A DNA stretch of 64,000 nucleotides from Acidobacteriota bacterium (GCA_014584705.1 JACTMJ010000028.1:1-64000), one strand, 5' to 3'. Positions 24,371 through 33,956 are shown, counted from the stretch's first letter. Made by a program: numbers and translations. The notes: generated from the sequence alone by a model not told the origin.

Positions 24371-24743
24371 GTGCCTCTGTAGAGGCACATTGGCCCGGCC
24401 CGGCGATGCGCTTCCGGCTCGTATACCTCTATAGAGGCATACGAAAGGCGGTCTCTCTGAGGTTTTCGCCGGTCCTACCCACGCTCGCCTCGGAGCTTGG
24501 ATCTGAGATGCTGTTTATAGCTCCCAGGCGTCCCGTGATTGAACTTTTGGTTGCTGGTTTGGTCTCGGCATGGAGAGAAGGTCGGAACGCGCTGCGGGGG
24601 ACCCCAGGGAAGTCGGCGGATCTCGACGCCAAACCTGCTCGGTTAGTCTGTATGCCTCTATAGAGTCAGACGTCAGACTCTATAGAGGCACACGCCCCGA
24701 AAGGGCAATTTTCCGTCTTGCGCCTTCTGCCTCTATAGAGGCA
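24371..24743. promoter_or_regulatory. Cluster of CCTCTATAGAGG palindromes (centromere and/or par operator)
   Basis: Sites: GTGCCTCTGTAGAGGCAC at 24371-24388; CCTCTATAGAGG core at 24426-24437; a paired site with 15-bp arms TGCCTCTATAGAGTC (24653-24667) and its complement (24676-24690), each arm itself holding CTCTATAGAG; and the perfect TGCCTCTATAGAGGCA at 24728-24743, ten bases before the parA start. Multiple identical palindromes ahead of parA/parB are the normal form of a plasmid partition site and autoregulatory operator. Confidence 0.75.
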
Positions 24744-24753
24744 TACAGCAGCG

Positions 24754-25677
24754 ATGAGATTTCCTCGAACCCAGATGATTGCGCTTGTGAACCAGAAGGG
24801 GGGATGTGGCAAGACCACCTCCTCGGTGGCCATCGCCTCGGCCTTTGCCCACCTCGGCTACTCGGTTTGCCTTGCTGACACGGACCCCCAGTGCAACGCG
24901 ACCGAGAGTTTTGGAGTTCGCGCGGAGAGTGTTGTGGAAGGAGGGAGGTATACCTTGGCCGATGCGTATCTGAAGAAGCGGGCCGCAACGGACATTGAGT
25001 TTGGATTCGATGACCGGTTCGGCGGTCGTCTGACGATTCTTCCGGGGAACCGAGGCCTCAGCTCAGTCCCCCTGAAGTTGGAGTCCGAACTCCAGATCGC
25101 CATCGCCGACGGCGAGAAGACGACTTTGGATGCGGACGAGATGCGCAGCGAACAACGCCTTCGGCTGAAGCGTTCGCTCGACACTCTGCGTGGGAAGAAG
25201 GACGTGGTCATCATCGACACACCACCAAGCCTCGATTTCCTCATGGTTTCGACCTTGGTCGCAGCAGACTGGTTCATCATCCCGGTGTTCCCTTCCGGTT
25301 ACGACTTGAAGGGGCTCGAACTCTTGATGCGGACCGTGACGAAAGTCCGTGAACGGTATAATCCGGAGCTTCGCCTAGCCGGAGTGCTTCTCGGCAACTT
25401 CGACAAGACAGCAATCCTCGACCGCGACATTCACCAGATGCTGAAGAACCGCTTCGGTGAAGAGGTCGTATTCAACACAACTATCGGGCGCAGCGTCCGG
25501 ATGCGGGACGCCACTGTTCGTGGTGTCACGATCTTCGAATTGCCGGAAGCTCAGACTCAGGCCCAGCAGTTCCTGACACTCATACATGAAATGATCAACC
25601 GGGGCTCGAAGCGCAAAGACCAAACGCTCAACCCGCTGCCGGGGGAGGAGATTTTCGGGAGGGTAGCGAATGGCTAA
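24754..25677 (+). CDS. parA: ParA-family partition ATPase
   Basis: Deviant Walker A NQKGGCGKTTSSVAIA near residue 12-27 with the signature first lysine, switch I-like ADTDPQCNAT, and Walker B VVIIDTPPSLDFLM mark a ParA/Soj/MinD-type ATPase of 307 residues. There is no N-terminal DNA-binding extension, so autoregulation probably runs through the partner. Its stop is eight bases inside the next gene. ATG at 24754 starts ten bases after a palindrome. With the downstream gene and upstream sites it forms a complete plasmid segregation system. Confidence 0.92.
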   Translation: MRFPRTQMIALVNQKGGCGKTTSSVAIASAFAHLGYSVCLADTDPQCNATESFGVRAESVVEGGRYTLADAYLKKRAATDIEFGFDDRFGGRLTILPGNRGLSSVPLKLESELQIAIADGEKTTLDADEMRSEQRLRLKRSLDTLRGKKDVVIIDTPPSLDFLMVSTLVAADWFIIPVFPSGYDLKGLELLMRTVTKVRERYNPELRLAGVLLGNFDKTAILDRDIHQMLKNRFGEEVVFNTTIGRSVRMRDATVRGVTIFELPEAQTQAQQFLTLIHEMINRGSKRKDQTLNPLPGEEIFGRVANG

Positions 25678-26182
25678 ATCCGTCCGGGGCCTTCCATCTG
25701 AGTTCTCGCTGGACATCCAGCGTGAGCAGCCCGTCTCAATCGGCGATTGGCTCGATGAGCCACCTCCACCAGTCCCTCCACGCCGGGAGATGAGTGCGAA
25801 GCCTGAGACACTCCCGACCGAGGAGCGTGTTTTCCGACCTGAGATAGTCCCGGATCGCAGACGGGATGAGGAGCCTCAGCCGTCGCGCAAGCCGAAGCGC
25901 AGCGCGGCAAGCGTTATCCGCTACCAGCTCAATCTGTCACCGAAGGCGAGGGACATGTTCGAGGACGTTATCGAGCACGTCCGCACGTATAGCCCGGAGC
26001 CGAATGTGAGTGCGAGCGAAGTGCTGCAAGGCATCATCGGCGTCTTGCACAATGCTATGGACGAACTGGACCTCTCGACGCTACCGAGGAGAGGGGCGTG
26101 GGGTTCAGTGACGGCGAGGAACTTCCCCGGTGCGCTGGGCGAAGCATTTGAGCAAGCAATCTTGAAGGCTTCCCGTCGCTGA
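25670..26182 (+). CDS. Small ParB-like partition DNA-binding protein, 170 aa
   Basis: Starts eight bases before the parA stop, so translation is coupled. The N-terminal ~80 residues are Pro/Glu/Arg-rich and probably disordered, the usual ParA-contacting tail. The C-terminal half (SAASVIRYQLNLSPKARDMF, EVLQGIIGVLHNAMDEL) has the strand-helix-helix look of a ribbon-helix-helix dimer. It lacks the classical ParB/Spo0J GERRxRA motif, so it is a small centromere-binding protein. It should bind the palindromes at 24371-24743. Confidence 0.7.
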   Translation: MAKSVRGLPSEFSLDIQREQPVSIGDWLDEPPPPVPPRREMSAKPETLPTEERVFRPEIVPDRRRDEEPQPSRKPKRSAASVIRYQLNLSPKARDMFEDVIEHVRTYSPEPNVSASEVLQGIIGVLHNAMDELDLSTLPRRGAWGSVTARNFPGALGEAFEQAILKASRR

Positions 26183-26347
26183 GCATTTCTGCGTGGGGAT
26201 TCCGACGTTCGTTGTGTTGAAAGGACCGTTACTGCGATTACTGCGTTAAGCTTTCTGCGGCTCGCAACTTGTTGAAACTACGTGGCTTCAATTTGTCAGG
26301 ATTGACGCCGTGAACGCATAAGTTCTTTATTTTCAATAGCTGATCGA
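26183..26347. other. Right end of the element before the attachment core
   Basis: No gene. A short direct repeat TACTGCG occurs twice near 26230-26245. The sequence is AT-richer near 26310-26340 and runs into the tRNA fragment. Recombinase arm sites could lie here but none stands out. Confidence 0.4.
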
Positions 26348-26393
26348 CTTCCCAAGCTGGACGTCGTGGGTTCGAGTCCCATCTCCCGCTCCA
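26348..26393 (+). other. Attachment site: 3' half of a tRNA-Gly(CCC) gene
   Basis: From the anticodon loop (CTTCCCAAG) through the T-arm (GTGGG-TTCGAGT-CCCAT) to the acceptor strand CTCCCGC, discriminator T and an encoded CCA, the 3' half of a glycine tRNA is intact. The 5' half is absent: bases before 26348 do not form the D-arm and the anticodon stem mispairs. This is what a tRNA-targeting integrase leaves at the distal end, so 26393 marks the right boundary of the plasmid-like element. The complete gene should lie left of the window. Confidence 0.75.
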
Positions 26394-26996
26394 AAAATCA
26401 GTAACGTACAGCAACTTGCCCGCGAGCCTGCTCCAAATTGCTCCAAAGTTAGTTGACCAGAACACCCACAGCCAAAGCGTCCACTGCGGTCCGCCGTTGG
26501 GCGTCCCCCGGAGGGATCTCCTGGAATCTTGAGCCGAATAGGCTTCGCATCGCGGAGCCACTCTCCGAACGCCGTGCGGGATGCCTGGCGGCAAGCGTCG
26601 TTCCTGCTCCGCTCAAAGGGAAGCCCCGCTGCATCCCCAGTACCTCACCTTATCAGTCTTGAGGTTCTCATCTGCCGGATCGTCCCCCAATCTGGAATAA
26701 TGGCGAACACGGCAACATCCGGTCAGTCACCCCGTCACCTCCCGAGAGGAACGGTTAGCTGAGAAATCGCATGAAAAGGATCGGCAGGCTGCGCTGGCCG
26801 GTTCATCGCCAGAATCGTTGCGGGAATTGCGTAAAATTGATCTTCTGCATGAAAAGCTCGGTAACCAGCCAAACGACCGCTGGCATGAAAAGTTGCATTC
26901 CGCAAAACCGTTTTGTTGCGCTCCGCTGTACAGGTGCGCCTTGGGTTCGAAGTCTCCAGTTTCAACGCCTCGGTGCGGGCAGGGAGTAATCCGGCG
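26394..26996. other. Junction region with no intact gene
   Basis: Next to the attachment core is a direct repeat TGCTCCAAA (about 26429-26447). Minus-strand frames near 26460-26600 read partly protein-like (FGSRFQEIPPGDAQRRTAVD) and could be a decayed gene end. On the + strand about 26743-26890 reads EERLAEKSHEKDRQAALA...DLLHEKLGNQPNDRWHEKL without a start, probably another gene scrap. Neither is usable. Confidence 0.4.
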
Positions 26997-29900
26997 ATGA
27001 AGCTGATCTCGAATACGGGCGCGGATCGCGTCGTTGACGAACTGCAGCGGGCGCTTCCGGCGGGCTCCATGCTCTCCATTGCTTCGCCCGCGCTCTCCCT
27101 GTTCGCATTCTCCGCTTTGAAAGAGACCCTCGCGGCGCTCTCACATTGCCGCGTCATGCTGGGGTCCGCGAACGACGGGTTAGGGCTGGCGGGCGGCCCC
27201 GGGGATACTGTGTACCGGAACCAGCTCAATACGCACTGGCTGGCGCGGACTTGTGCTGCTTGGATCGAAAATCAAGTGGAATTCCGGCCCGCTCCGGGGC
27301 ATCTCCCGCAATCCCTGCTGATGGCGGAGAGCCCATCCGCGGAAGTGCGACGAGTGATCACGGGGAATTGCCCGTTCACTACCGAGGGGCTTGGCCTCAC
27401 GCCCGGCAATCGGCTCGGCATGATTCAGTGTATGGAGAACGCCGCGGAATCAGAGCCCCACACCGATTGGTTAACCAAATTGTGGGACTCTGTTCCGCCG
27501 TCCCCGGAGCACAAGGCAACTCTCTTGTCGCGCCTCCACGAACTGGCCTCTCACAAGCCGCCGTCTCTGATCTATTTCCTCACGCTCTTTCATATTTTCG
27601 GTGGGCAACAGAAGCAACTCGATGAGGAACAGATTGTCAAATCCGCCACTGGTATCCGAAACACGACCGTTTGGAAGAAACTCTATCGGTTTCAGCGCGA
27701 TGGCGTAGTCGGCGCCATCGATAAGCTGGAGCGGCTGGGCGGCTGCATCATCGCCGACAGCGTCGGCCTCGGCAAGACCTTTGAAGCCCTCGCCATCATC
27801 AAGTATTTCGAGTTACGCAATGACCGCGTCCTCGTTCTCGTCCCCAAGCGCCTGCGCGATAATTGGACCCTTTACAAGGCGAATGACCGCCGCAATATCC
27901 TCGCGTCCGACCGTTTCAACTACGATGTCCTCAACCATACGGACCTCTCGCGAGACGGCGGCTCGTCGGGCGATATCGATCTCGGCCATGTGAATTGGGG
28001 AAATTATGATCTCGTCGTAATCGACGAATCGCATAACTTCCGCAATAAGTCGACGCACAACACGCGCGAAACCCGCTACGGCCGCCTGATGCGCCGCATC
28101 ATCCAGGAAGGCGTCAAAACCAGGGTGCTGATGCTCTCCGCAACTCCCGTAAATAACCGGCTGGCGGACCTCAAAAACCAGATCGCGTTCGTGACCGAAG
28201 GGAAGGATTCAGCCCTCCTGGAGCACGGCATCGCCAGTATTGAGGCCACGGTACGGCAAGCGCAGATCCAGTTCAACAGCTGGCTCAAGCTGGAAGACAC
28301 CGAGAGGACCCCGGCCCGTCTTCTCGACCTGCTCGGCTTCGATTACTTCAAGCTCCTCGACCTGCTTACAATTGCGCGGTCGCGTAAGCATATCGAGAAA
28401 TACTACGGCACGGAGGAGACCGGGCGGTTTCCTGAACGGCTGAGGCCCCTCAATATCAAGCCGGACGTAGATCTGGCGGGCGAGTTCCGGCCGATCCGGG
28501 AGATTAACAACGAAATTCGCCGCCTGACGCTGGCGGCCTATGCGCCCCTGCGCTACGTGCTGCCCCACAAGCAGACCGCATACGATGCCAAGTACAGTAC
28601 CCGGATCCGTGGCGGCGAGGGATTCTTCCGGCAGGCAGACCGCGAAGAAAGCCTCGTCCACCTGCTTCGCGTGAATGTGCTGAAACGGATGGAGAGCGCG
28701 GTCCCCTCCTTCGTGCTCACCCTGGATCGTCAACTTGCCGATGTCGAGTCCACTCTCGCGAAGCTGGAAGCTCAGGCCGAGAGTATCGAGGAACTGGAAA
28801 TCGAAAATGTCGATGTGGATGATCCGGCATTTGAGAGTCTCCTGGTGGGGCGAAAGGTGAAAGTTCTCCTGCGGGACGTGGACAAGGTTCGCTGGCGGCA
28901 GGATCTGACGGAAGACCGTAACCGTCTCGAAGCGCTTCTGTCGGCCGCCCAACAGGTGAGCGCTGCCCGCGACGCCAAACTCCAAGCGCTTAAGGACGTG
29001 CTCGCGCGCAAATGCAGCAATCCCATCAATCCCGGCAACCGCAAGGTTCTTGTGTTCACCGCTTTCGCGGACACCGCGGAGTACCTTTTCCAAGAGCTCT
29101 CCGGCTGGGCGCGGGAGGAGCTCGGGGTGCACACGGCTCTTGTCACCGGCGCCGGCCGCAATCAGGCCACGCTCCCCAATCTGCGGAAGGATTTCGTAAG
29201 CGTCATCACCGCCTTCTCCCCGCGCTCGAAAGAGCGCCCGGGGGACCTGGCGTCAGAGGGCGAGATCGATCTCCTGATCGCCACGGATTGCGTTAGCGAG
29301 GGCCAGAACCTGCAGGATTGCGACACGGTCATCAATTACGACATCCACTGGAACCCGGTGCGTATCATCCAGCGTTTTGGACGCATTGACCGCTTGGGTT
29401 CCACGAATCAGCGCATCCAGTTGGTGAACTTTTGGCCCAACATTGAGCTTGAGGAATACATCAACCTCGAGCAGCGCGTGAGCGGGCGAATGACGCTACT
29501 GGATATTTCGGCCACGGGCGAAGAGAACCTCATTGAACACCAGTCCGGTGATCAGATGAACGATCTCGAGTACCGCCGCAAGCAGCTCTTGAAGCTGCAG
29601 GACGCCGTTATTGACCTCGAAGACCTCAGCAGCGGCGTCTCGATTGCGGACCTGACACTCTACGACTTCCGCATTGACCTCGCGAGCTACCTCAAGGAAC
29701 ACGCGGCAAAGCTCGAGTCCCTGCCGCTTGGCGCTTTCGCGGTCACGAGCGTCCGCGCCCTTCGGAATGAAAGCGTTGGCGATGGCGCAATTCCGCCTGG
29801 TATCCTCTTCTGTCTGCGCGCCGCGGGCGAATCAGCGCTCAAGGCGATAGATCCCGGTTATCCCCTTGCGCCGCACTATCTCGTGCATGTGGGGGAGGAT

Positions 29901-30218
29901 GGCACGGCCCTGCTGCCTTTCACGCAGGCAAGACAAGCCCTTGAGCGCATGAAGCGGCTTTGCATTGGGCGGGACCTGCCGGATGCCCGGGCCTGTGCCC
30001 GCTTCGACAAGTCCACCCGGCAGGGCAAGGATATGAGCGAAGCGCGGGAACGGTTCGCCGCGGCGGTGGCGTCCATTGCCGGAAGAAAGGAAGAGCGCGC
30101 CCTGAAGAGCCTGTTCACGCCGGGGGGCACTCACGCCTTGAAGGGCGAGTTTCAGGGCATCAATGATTTCGAGGTAGTCGCTTTCCTGGTCGTGCTGCCG
30201 GAGGATGGCCCTCTGTGA
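26997..30218 (+). CDS. SNF2-type helicase with PLD-like N-terminal part
   Basis: The 1073-residue superfamily 2 ATPase has DSVGLGKTFEALAI (motif I), VIDESHNFRN (motif II), LMLSATPVNN (motif III) and ATDCVSEGQNLQDCDTVINY with IIQRFGRIDRLGS (motifs V-VI). Residues 1-110 (DELQRALPAGSMLSIASPAL...CRVMLGSAND) resemble the phospholipase-D-like domain that often precedes such helicases, but no HxK motif is visible, so it is probably non-catalytic. ATG at 26997 follows AGGGAG; the longer frame to 26913 looks non-coding. Its stop overlaps the next GTG by four bases. It leads a five-gene operon and should translocate on DNA as part of the restriction-like complex. Confidence 0.85.
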   Translation: MKLISNTGADRVVDELQRALPAGSMLSIASPALSLFAFSALKETLAALSHCRVMLGSANDGLGLAGGPGDTVYRNQLNTHWLARTCAAWIENQVEFRPAPGHLPQSLLMAESPSAEVRRVITGNCPFTTEGLGLTPGNRLGMIQCMENAAESEPHTDWLTKLWDSVPPSPEHKATLLSRLHELASHKPPSLIYFLTLFHIFGGQQKQLDEEQIVKSATGIRNTTVWKKLYRFQRDGVVGAIDKLERLGGCIIADSVGLGKTFEALAIIKYFELRNDRVLVLVPKRLRDNWTLYKANDRRNILASDRFNYDVLNHTDLSRDGGSSGDIDLGHVNWGNYDLVVIDESHNFRNKSTHNTRETRYGRLMRRIIQEGVKTRVLMLSATPVNNRLADLKNQIAFVTEGKDSALLEHGIASIEATVRQAQIQFNSWLKLEDTERTPARLLDLLGFDYFKLLDLLTIARSRKHIEKYYGTEETGRFPERLRPLNIKPDVDLAGEFRPIREINNEIRRLTLAAYAPLRYVLPHKQTAYDAKYSTRIRGGEGFFRQADREESLVHLLRVNVLKRMESAVPSFVLTLDRQLADVESTLAKLEAQAESIEELEIENVDVDDPAFESLLVGRKVKVLLRDVDKVRWRQDLTEDRNRLEALLSAAQQVSAARDAKLQALKDVLARKCSNPINPGNRKVLVFTAFADTAEYLFQELSGWAREELGVHTALVTGAGRNQATLPNLRKDFVSVITAFSPRSKERPGDLASEGEIDLLIATDCVSEGQNLQDCDTVINYDIHWNPVRIIQRFGRIDRLGSTNQRIQLVNFWPNIELEEYINLEQRVSGRMTLLDISATGEENLIEHQSGDQMNDLEYRRKQLLKLQDAVIDLEDLSSGVSIADLTLYDFRIDLASYLKEHAAKLESLPLGAFAVTSVRALRNESVGDGAIPPGILFCLRAAGESALKAIDPGYPLAPHYLVHVGEDGTALLPFTQARQALERMKRLCIGRDLPDARACARFDKSTRQGKDMSEARERFAAAVASIAGRKEERALKSLFTPGGTHALKGEFQGINDFEVVAFLVVLPEDGPL

Positions 30219-30988
30219 CGTTTGAGGCCGTGCTCGATGCGCTCGCCTTGCCGCGCGGCGCCTTGGTGGACCGGCGCATTCCAAAGAAGCTCCTGGCGGA
30301 GGAGCGCGCGCCTGCCGCCGCCGGCAAGCGCAAGATCATGGACGGCATCGAGGAACTGCATTGGGTGGCGGCGCTCAAGCCGTCGAATACTGGTGTCGCC
30401 GCGTTCACGGATTCCGCGCGGGAGTATCTCGAATTGCAGGTGCTCACGGCACGCGTCCGGCCCGCGGCCAAAACGTCCCGGCTGATCGAGATGGTCCATC
30501 GGACCATCCCCTATCCGATCTTCCTTATCTGTGAATCGGAAGGAATTCTCACGATTTCTCTCGCCCGAAAGCGGCGGTCCTTGGGCGGGGATGGCAAAAT
30601 TGTGATGGAGCAGCTTCGGCTGGCCCGGCTTGGTGCTGGTTCGCCCTCCCGCGCCGAGCGCGACTTTCTGGAGAGTCTCGCTTTTTCCCGGCAGCCGGCT
30701 CAGGATCTTTTCGTGCTCTACGAGGGGTGGGCCCGCCGCCTTGCCGCTCTGGCGGTGGCGCGGGTTACGGGCACTTTCCGCCTGCCGGAAGCGTCGGGGA
30801 GCATTGACACGTTGTGGGAGAAGCTCGCCGCGCGAGAGCGTCTGGAGCGCGAGGTGGCGGGCTTGCGCGCGAAGGCCGATAAAGAAAAGCAGATCAACCG
30901 GCGCGTCGCCCTGAATTTGGAAATCCAGCGGCTGGAAGCGGAACTGGCCGAAATGAAAGAAACCTTGGAAGGAATGCAAACAAGATGA
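30215..30988 (+). CDS. DUF4391 protein, 257 aa
   Basis: GTG start overlaps the helicase stop (GTGA). The N-terminal two thirds (MTFEAVLDALALPRGALVDR, RRIPKKLLAEE, TARVRPAAKTSRLIEMVHRT) fit DUF4391, and the C-terminal ~50 residues form a charged coiled coil (KEKQINRRVALNLEIQRLEA). DUF4391 proteins recur beside helicases and type III-like methyltransferases; a structural or adaptor role is likely but unproven. The end overlaps the next start (ATGA). Confidence 0.75.
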   Translation: MTFEAVLDALALPRGALVDRRIPKKLLAEERAPAAAGKRKIMDGIEELHWVAALKPSNTGVAAFTDSAREYLELQVLTARVRPAAKTSRLIEMVHRTIPYPIFLICESEGILTISLARKRRSLGGDGKIVMEQLRLARLGAGSPSRAERDFLESLAFSRQPAQDLFVLYEGWARRLAALAVARVTGTFRLPEASGSIDTLWEKLAARERLEREVAGLRAKADKEKQINRRVALNLEIQRLEAELAEMKETLEGMQTR

Positions 30989-32883
30989 AGCCCATCACCG
31001 CCCAGGACCCGGAATCGAAGTCCCCCGACCTCGTCGCGGAGAATGTGGACCGGCTGAAGGCGCTGTTCCCGGAGGCCTTCACGGAAGGCAAGATTGATTT
31101 CGAGGTTCTCAAGCAACTGCTTGGCGGCAATGTAGAAGAACGGGAAGAAAAATATGGCTTGAACTGGCACGGCAAGCGCCGCGCCCGCCAGCTTGCCCTG
31201 ACACCCTCCACCGGAACGCTCCGGCCTTGCCCGGAGGAGAGTGTGGATTGGGACACCACACAGAACTTGATGATCGAGGGGGACAACCTCGAAGTGCTGA
31301 AGTTGTTGCAAAAGAGCTATGCGGGCAAGGTGAAGCTCATCTATATCGACCCGCCGTACAACACGGGCAAAGACTTCGTCTATCCGGACGATTTTCAGGA
31401 CAATATCAGGAATTATCTACAGCTCACCGGACAGGTAGATGCGAATGGTAGGAGAGTATCTTCCAACACAGAAGCATCAGGCCGTTTTCATACTGACTGG
31501 TTGAACATGATGTATCCAAGGCTGAAGTTGGCGCGGAACCTTCTCAGGGGCGACGGAGCGATCTTCGTGAGTATTGCAGACCAGGAAGTAAGTCGGGTCC
31601 GCCTAATAATGGATGAAATATTTGGTGAAGAAAATTTTGTTGCAACAATTGTTTGGCAAAAGAAGCAATCTCCTCAAAATGATGCAATAAACCTATCGGA
31701 TATGCATGACTACGTTGTGGTCTACGCCCGGCAAGCTCGTCTAAACAAGACGGACTTGAATGGGTGGCTTCGCAATAGGACCCGACGTGAGGCTTCCCAA
31801 GAAGCGCGGTACGAGAATCGTGACAATGATGTACGCGGCGATTGGACTTCGGCAGATTTAACCTGCAACAAGACTGCGGATGAGCGTCCTAATCTGTATT
31901 TCTCTATACGAAATCCAAATACTGGCGAAGAGGTTTGGCCAAACAAGACTCGAGTATGGGCGTATGAACGCCCAGCAATGGAAGTTCTGATCAACGAGAA
32001 GCGCATCTGGTGGGGCAAGGATGGAACTGGCATACCGCGGATGAAGACCTTTCGCCAGGACGTTGACGATGGCGTTGTTCCGTCTACTTGGTGGCCGAGA
32101 GAATTTGCTGGAGACAATCAGGATGCGCGGCGAGAACTTCGCGCACTCTTCCCTGAGGGCGATGCCTTTGATACCCCGAAACCAGTCCAGTTGATCCGCC
32201 GGATAATCGAGTTGTCTACTCGCCCGGATTCCCAGGATATCGTCTTAGATTTTTTTGCCGGGGCGGGGACTGTCGGGCATGCCATTGGTGACGCAAATGC
32301 CGAGGATGGCGGCAATCGGCGATACATAGTAGTTCAGTTGCCAGGACCGATCGAGGCGGGTTTGTTCGCAAGCATCGCACAAGTAACTAAGGAACGTTTG
32401 CGCCGAGCCGCCGCAATGACGCGCCGAGTGAATCCCATGTTCGCAGGCGACCTCGGCTTCCGCGTTTTCAAACTCGCTTCCAGCAATATCCGCGCCTGGG
32501 ATCCGAATCGCGACGACATACCGGCAACCCTCGAAGAATCAATCGAACACCTCAAAACCGACCGCACGGAACAAGACATCTTGTTCGAACTCCTGCTGAA
32601 GCGCGGCCTCGAATTGACGGTTCCGGTCGTTCAAAAGACGATTGCGGGGAAAACGGTCTACAGCGTCGGCGCGGGCACACTGCTGGCGTGTCTGGCGGAG
32701 AAGATCTCCGCCACTGAGGTAGAAGCGCTGGCGCTCGGCATCGTCAAGTGGCGTCAGGAGCAAGCAGCCGCCGGGGAGACCACAATTGTATTTCGGGACA
32801 GCGCCTTTGCCGACGACATCGCCAAGACCAACCTGACGGCCATTCTCCAGCAGCACGGGCTGGGAAACGTGCGGAGCCTCTAG
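30985..32883 (+). CDS. mod: Type III-like site-specific DNA methyltransferase (Mod)
   Basis: The 632-residue adenine methyltransferase has the beta-class order: catalytic IYIDPPYNTGKDFVY near residue 120, then the target-recognition region, then SAM-binding LDFFAGAGTVGHA near 420. Flanking N-terminal (DNLEVLKLLQKSY) and C-terminal parts are typical of Mod subunits. The stretch from about 31390 to 32400, covering the recognition domain, is distinctly AT-richer and uses rarer codons (ATA, TTT, AAT) than either end, implying exchange of the recognition region by recombination. Start overlaps DUF4391; the stop is 11 bases before the RhuM-like gene. Confidence 0.88.
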   Translation: MKPITAQDPESKSPDLVAENVDRLKALFPEAFTEGKIDFEVLKQLLGGNVEEREEKYGLNWHGKRRARQLALTPSTGTLRPCPEESVDWDTTQNLMIEGDNLEVLKLLQKSYAGKVKLIYIDPPYNTGKDFVYPDDFQDNIRNYLQLTGQVDANGRRVSSNTEASGRFHTDWLNMMYPRLKLARNLLRGDGAIFVSIADQEVSRVRLIMDEIFGEENFVATIVWQKKQSPQNDAINLSDMHDYVVVYARQARLNKTDLNGWLRNRTRREASQEARYENRDNDVRGDWTSADLTCNKTADERPNLYFSIRNPNTGEEVWPNKTRVWAYERPAMEVLINEKRIWWGKDGTGIPRMKTFRQDVDDGVVPSTWWPREFAGDNQDARRELRALFPEGDAFDTPKPVQLIRRIIELSTRPDSQDIVLDFFAGAGTVGHAIGDANAEDGGNRRYIVVQLPGPIEAGLFASIAQVTKERLRRAAAMTRRVNPMFAGDLGFRVFKLASSNIRAWDPNRDDIPATLEESIEHLKTDRTEQDILFELLLKRGLELTVPVVQKTIAGKTVYSVGAGTLLACLAEKISATEVEALALGIVKWRQEQAAAGETTIVFRDSAFADDIAKTNLTAILQQHGLGNVRSL

Positions 32884-32894
32884 GAGAGCGTCCT

Positions 32895-33956
32895 ATGGCC
32901 GAAGACTCGATGCAACCCAGCGGCGAGATCATCCTGTACCAAACCGAGGATGGCCGGACCCGTGTCGAATGCCGCTTTGAGCGCGAGACGCTTTGGCTGA
33001 GCCAGGCCCTGATGGCGGAACTGTTCCAAACCAGTCCACAGAACATCACTCTGCATCTCAAGGCTCTGTATGCCGAGGGGGAGATCGAAGAGCAGGCAAC
33101 TTGTAAGGAATACTTACAAGTTCGCCGGGAGGGCACACGCGAGGTTCGTCGGTCAGTGAAGCACTACAGCCTGGACGCCATTCTCGCCGTCGGCTACCGG
33201 GTCCGCTCGGAGCGTGGCACGCAGTTCCGGCGTTGGGCCACCGAGCGGCTGAGCGAGTATCTGCTGAAGGGCTTCACCATGGACGACGAGCGCCTGAAGA
33301 ACCCGCCGGTTCCAGGCACCGGAGTTCCGGACTACTTCGATGAACTGCTGGAACGGATTCGGGACATCCGCGCCAGTGAAAAGCGGATGTACCTGAGGGT
33401 TAGGGAGATCTTCGCGCTGGCCGGCGACTACAACCCGCGGAACCGCCTGACTACGGAGTTCTTCCAGACGATCCAGAACCGTCTCCACTTCGCCGCCATC
33501 GGCATGACGGCTCCGGAACTGATCGCCAGCCGCGCGGATGAGTCGAAACCAAACATGGGACTGACATCCTGGAAGGGCGATGCGGTTCGCAAGGCCGACG
33601 TAACCATTGCGAAGAACTACCTCAGCCAGGAAGAGATCGGCGAATTGAACCGGATTGTGACCATGTGGCTGGATTTCGCCGAGGACCAGGCGCGGCGGCG
33701 CAAGCAGGTCTTCCTCAAGGACTGGGAGACCAAGCTGAACGAGTTTCTGCGTTTCAACGACCGTGAGGTGCTGGAGGGCAAGGGCAGAGTGAGCAAGGCG
33801 GACGCCGATCTCAGGGCGGAGGCCGCGTACGAGGAGTTCGCCGCCAGACGGCGCGTGCTCGCGGAAGCCGAAGCGGAACGGGCGCAACGACGGGCACTGG
33901 AAGAGGCGGCAAAGAGACTGCCGAAACCGCGGAAGAAGGACGGGCATCGCGCATGA
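32895..33956 (+). CDS. RhuM-family protein, 353 aa
   Basis: Start at the ATG with AGGAG eight bases upstream. The sequence EIILYQTEDGRTRVECRFE, then ETLWLSQALMAELFQTSPQN, then VKHYSLDAILAVGYRVRSERG is the hallmark of RhuM-like proteins (first named in a Salmonella pathogenicity island), where the N-terminus resembles a DNA-binding domain. The C-terminal ~100 residues are Arg/Glu/Ala-rich helix. Activity is not known; family members are frequent within restriction loci. Its stop overlaps the res start by four bases, so it is an integral member of the operon. Confidence 0.78.
   Translation: MAEDSMQPSGEIILYQTEDGRTRVECRFERETLWLSQALMAELFQTSPQNITLHLKALYAEGEIEEQATCKEYLQVRREGTREVRRSVKHYSLDAILAVGYRVRSERGTQFRRWATERLSEYLLKGFTMDDERLKNPPVPGTGVPDYFDELLERIRDIRASEKRMYLRVREIFALAGDYNPRNRLTTEFFQTIQNRLHFAAIGMTAPELIASRADESKPNMGLTSWKGDAVRKADVTIAKNYLSQEEIGELNRIVTMWLDFAEDQARRRKQVFLKDWETKLNEFLRFNDREVLEGKGRVSKADADLRAEAAYEEFAARRRVLAEAEAERAQRRALEEAAKRLPKPRKKDGHRA

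Noticed and set aside
26238..26594. 118-codon minus-strand frame across the attachment site
   Set aside because: Translation of the tRNA fragment (GRWDSNPRR pattern), a familiar artefact.
28209..29132. 307-codon minus-strand frame
   Set aside because: Antisense to the SNF2 helicase motifs.
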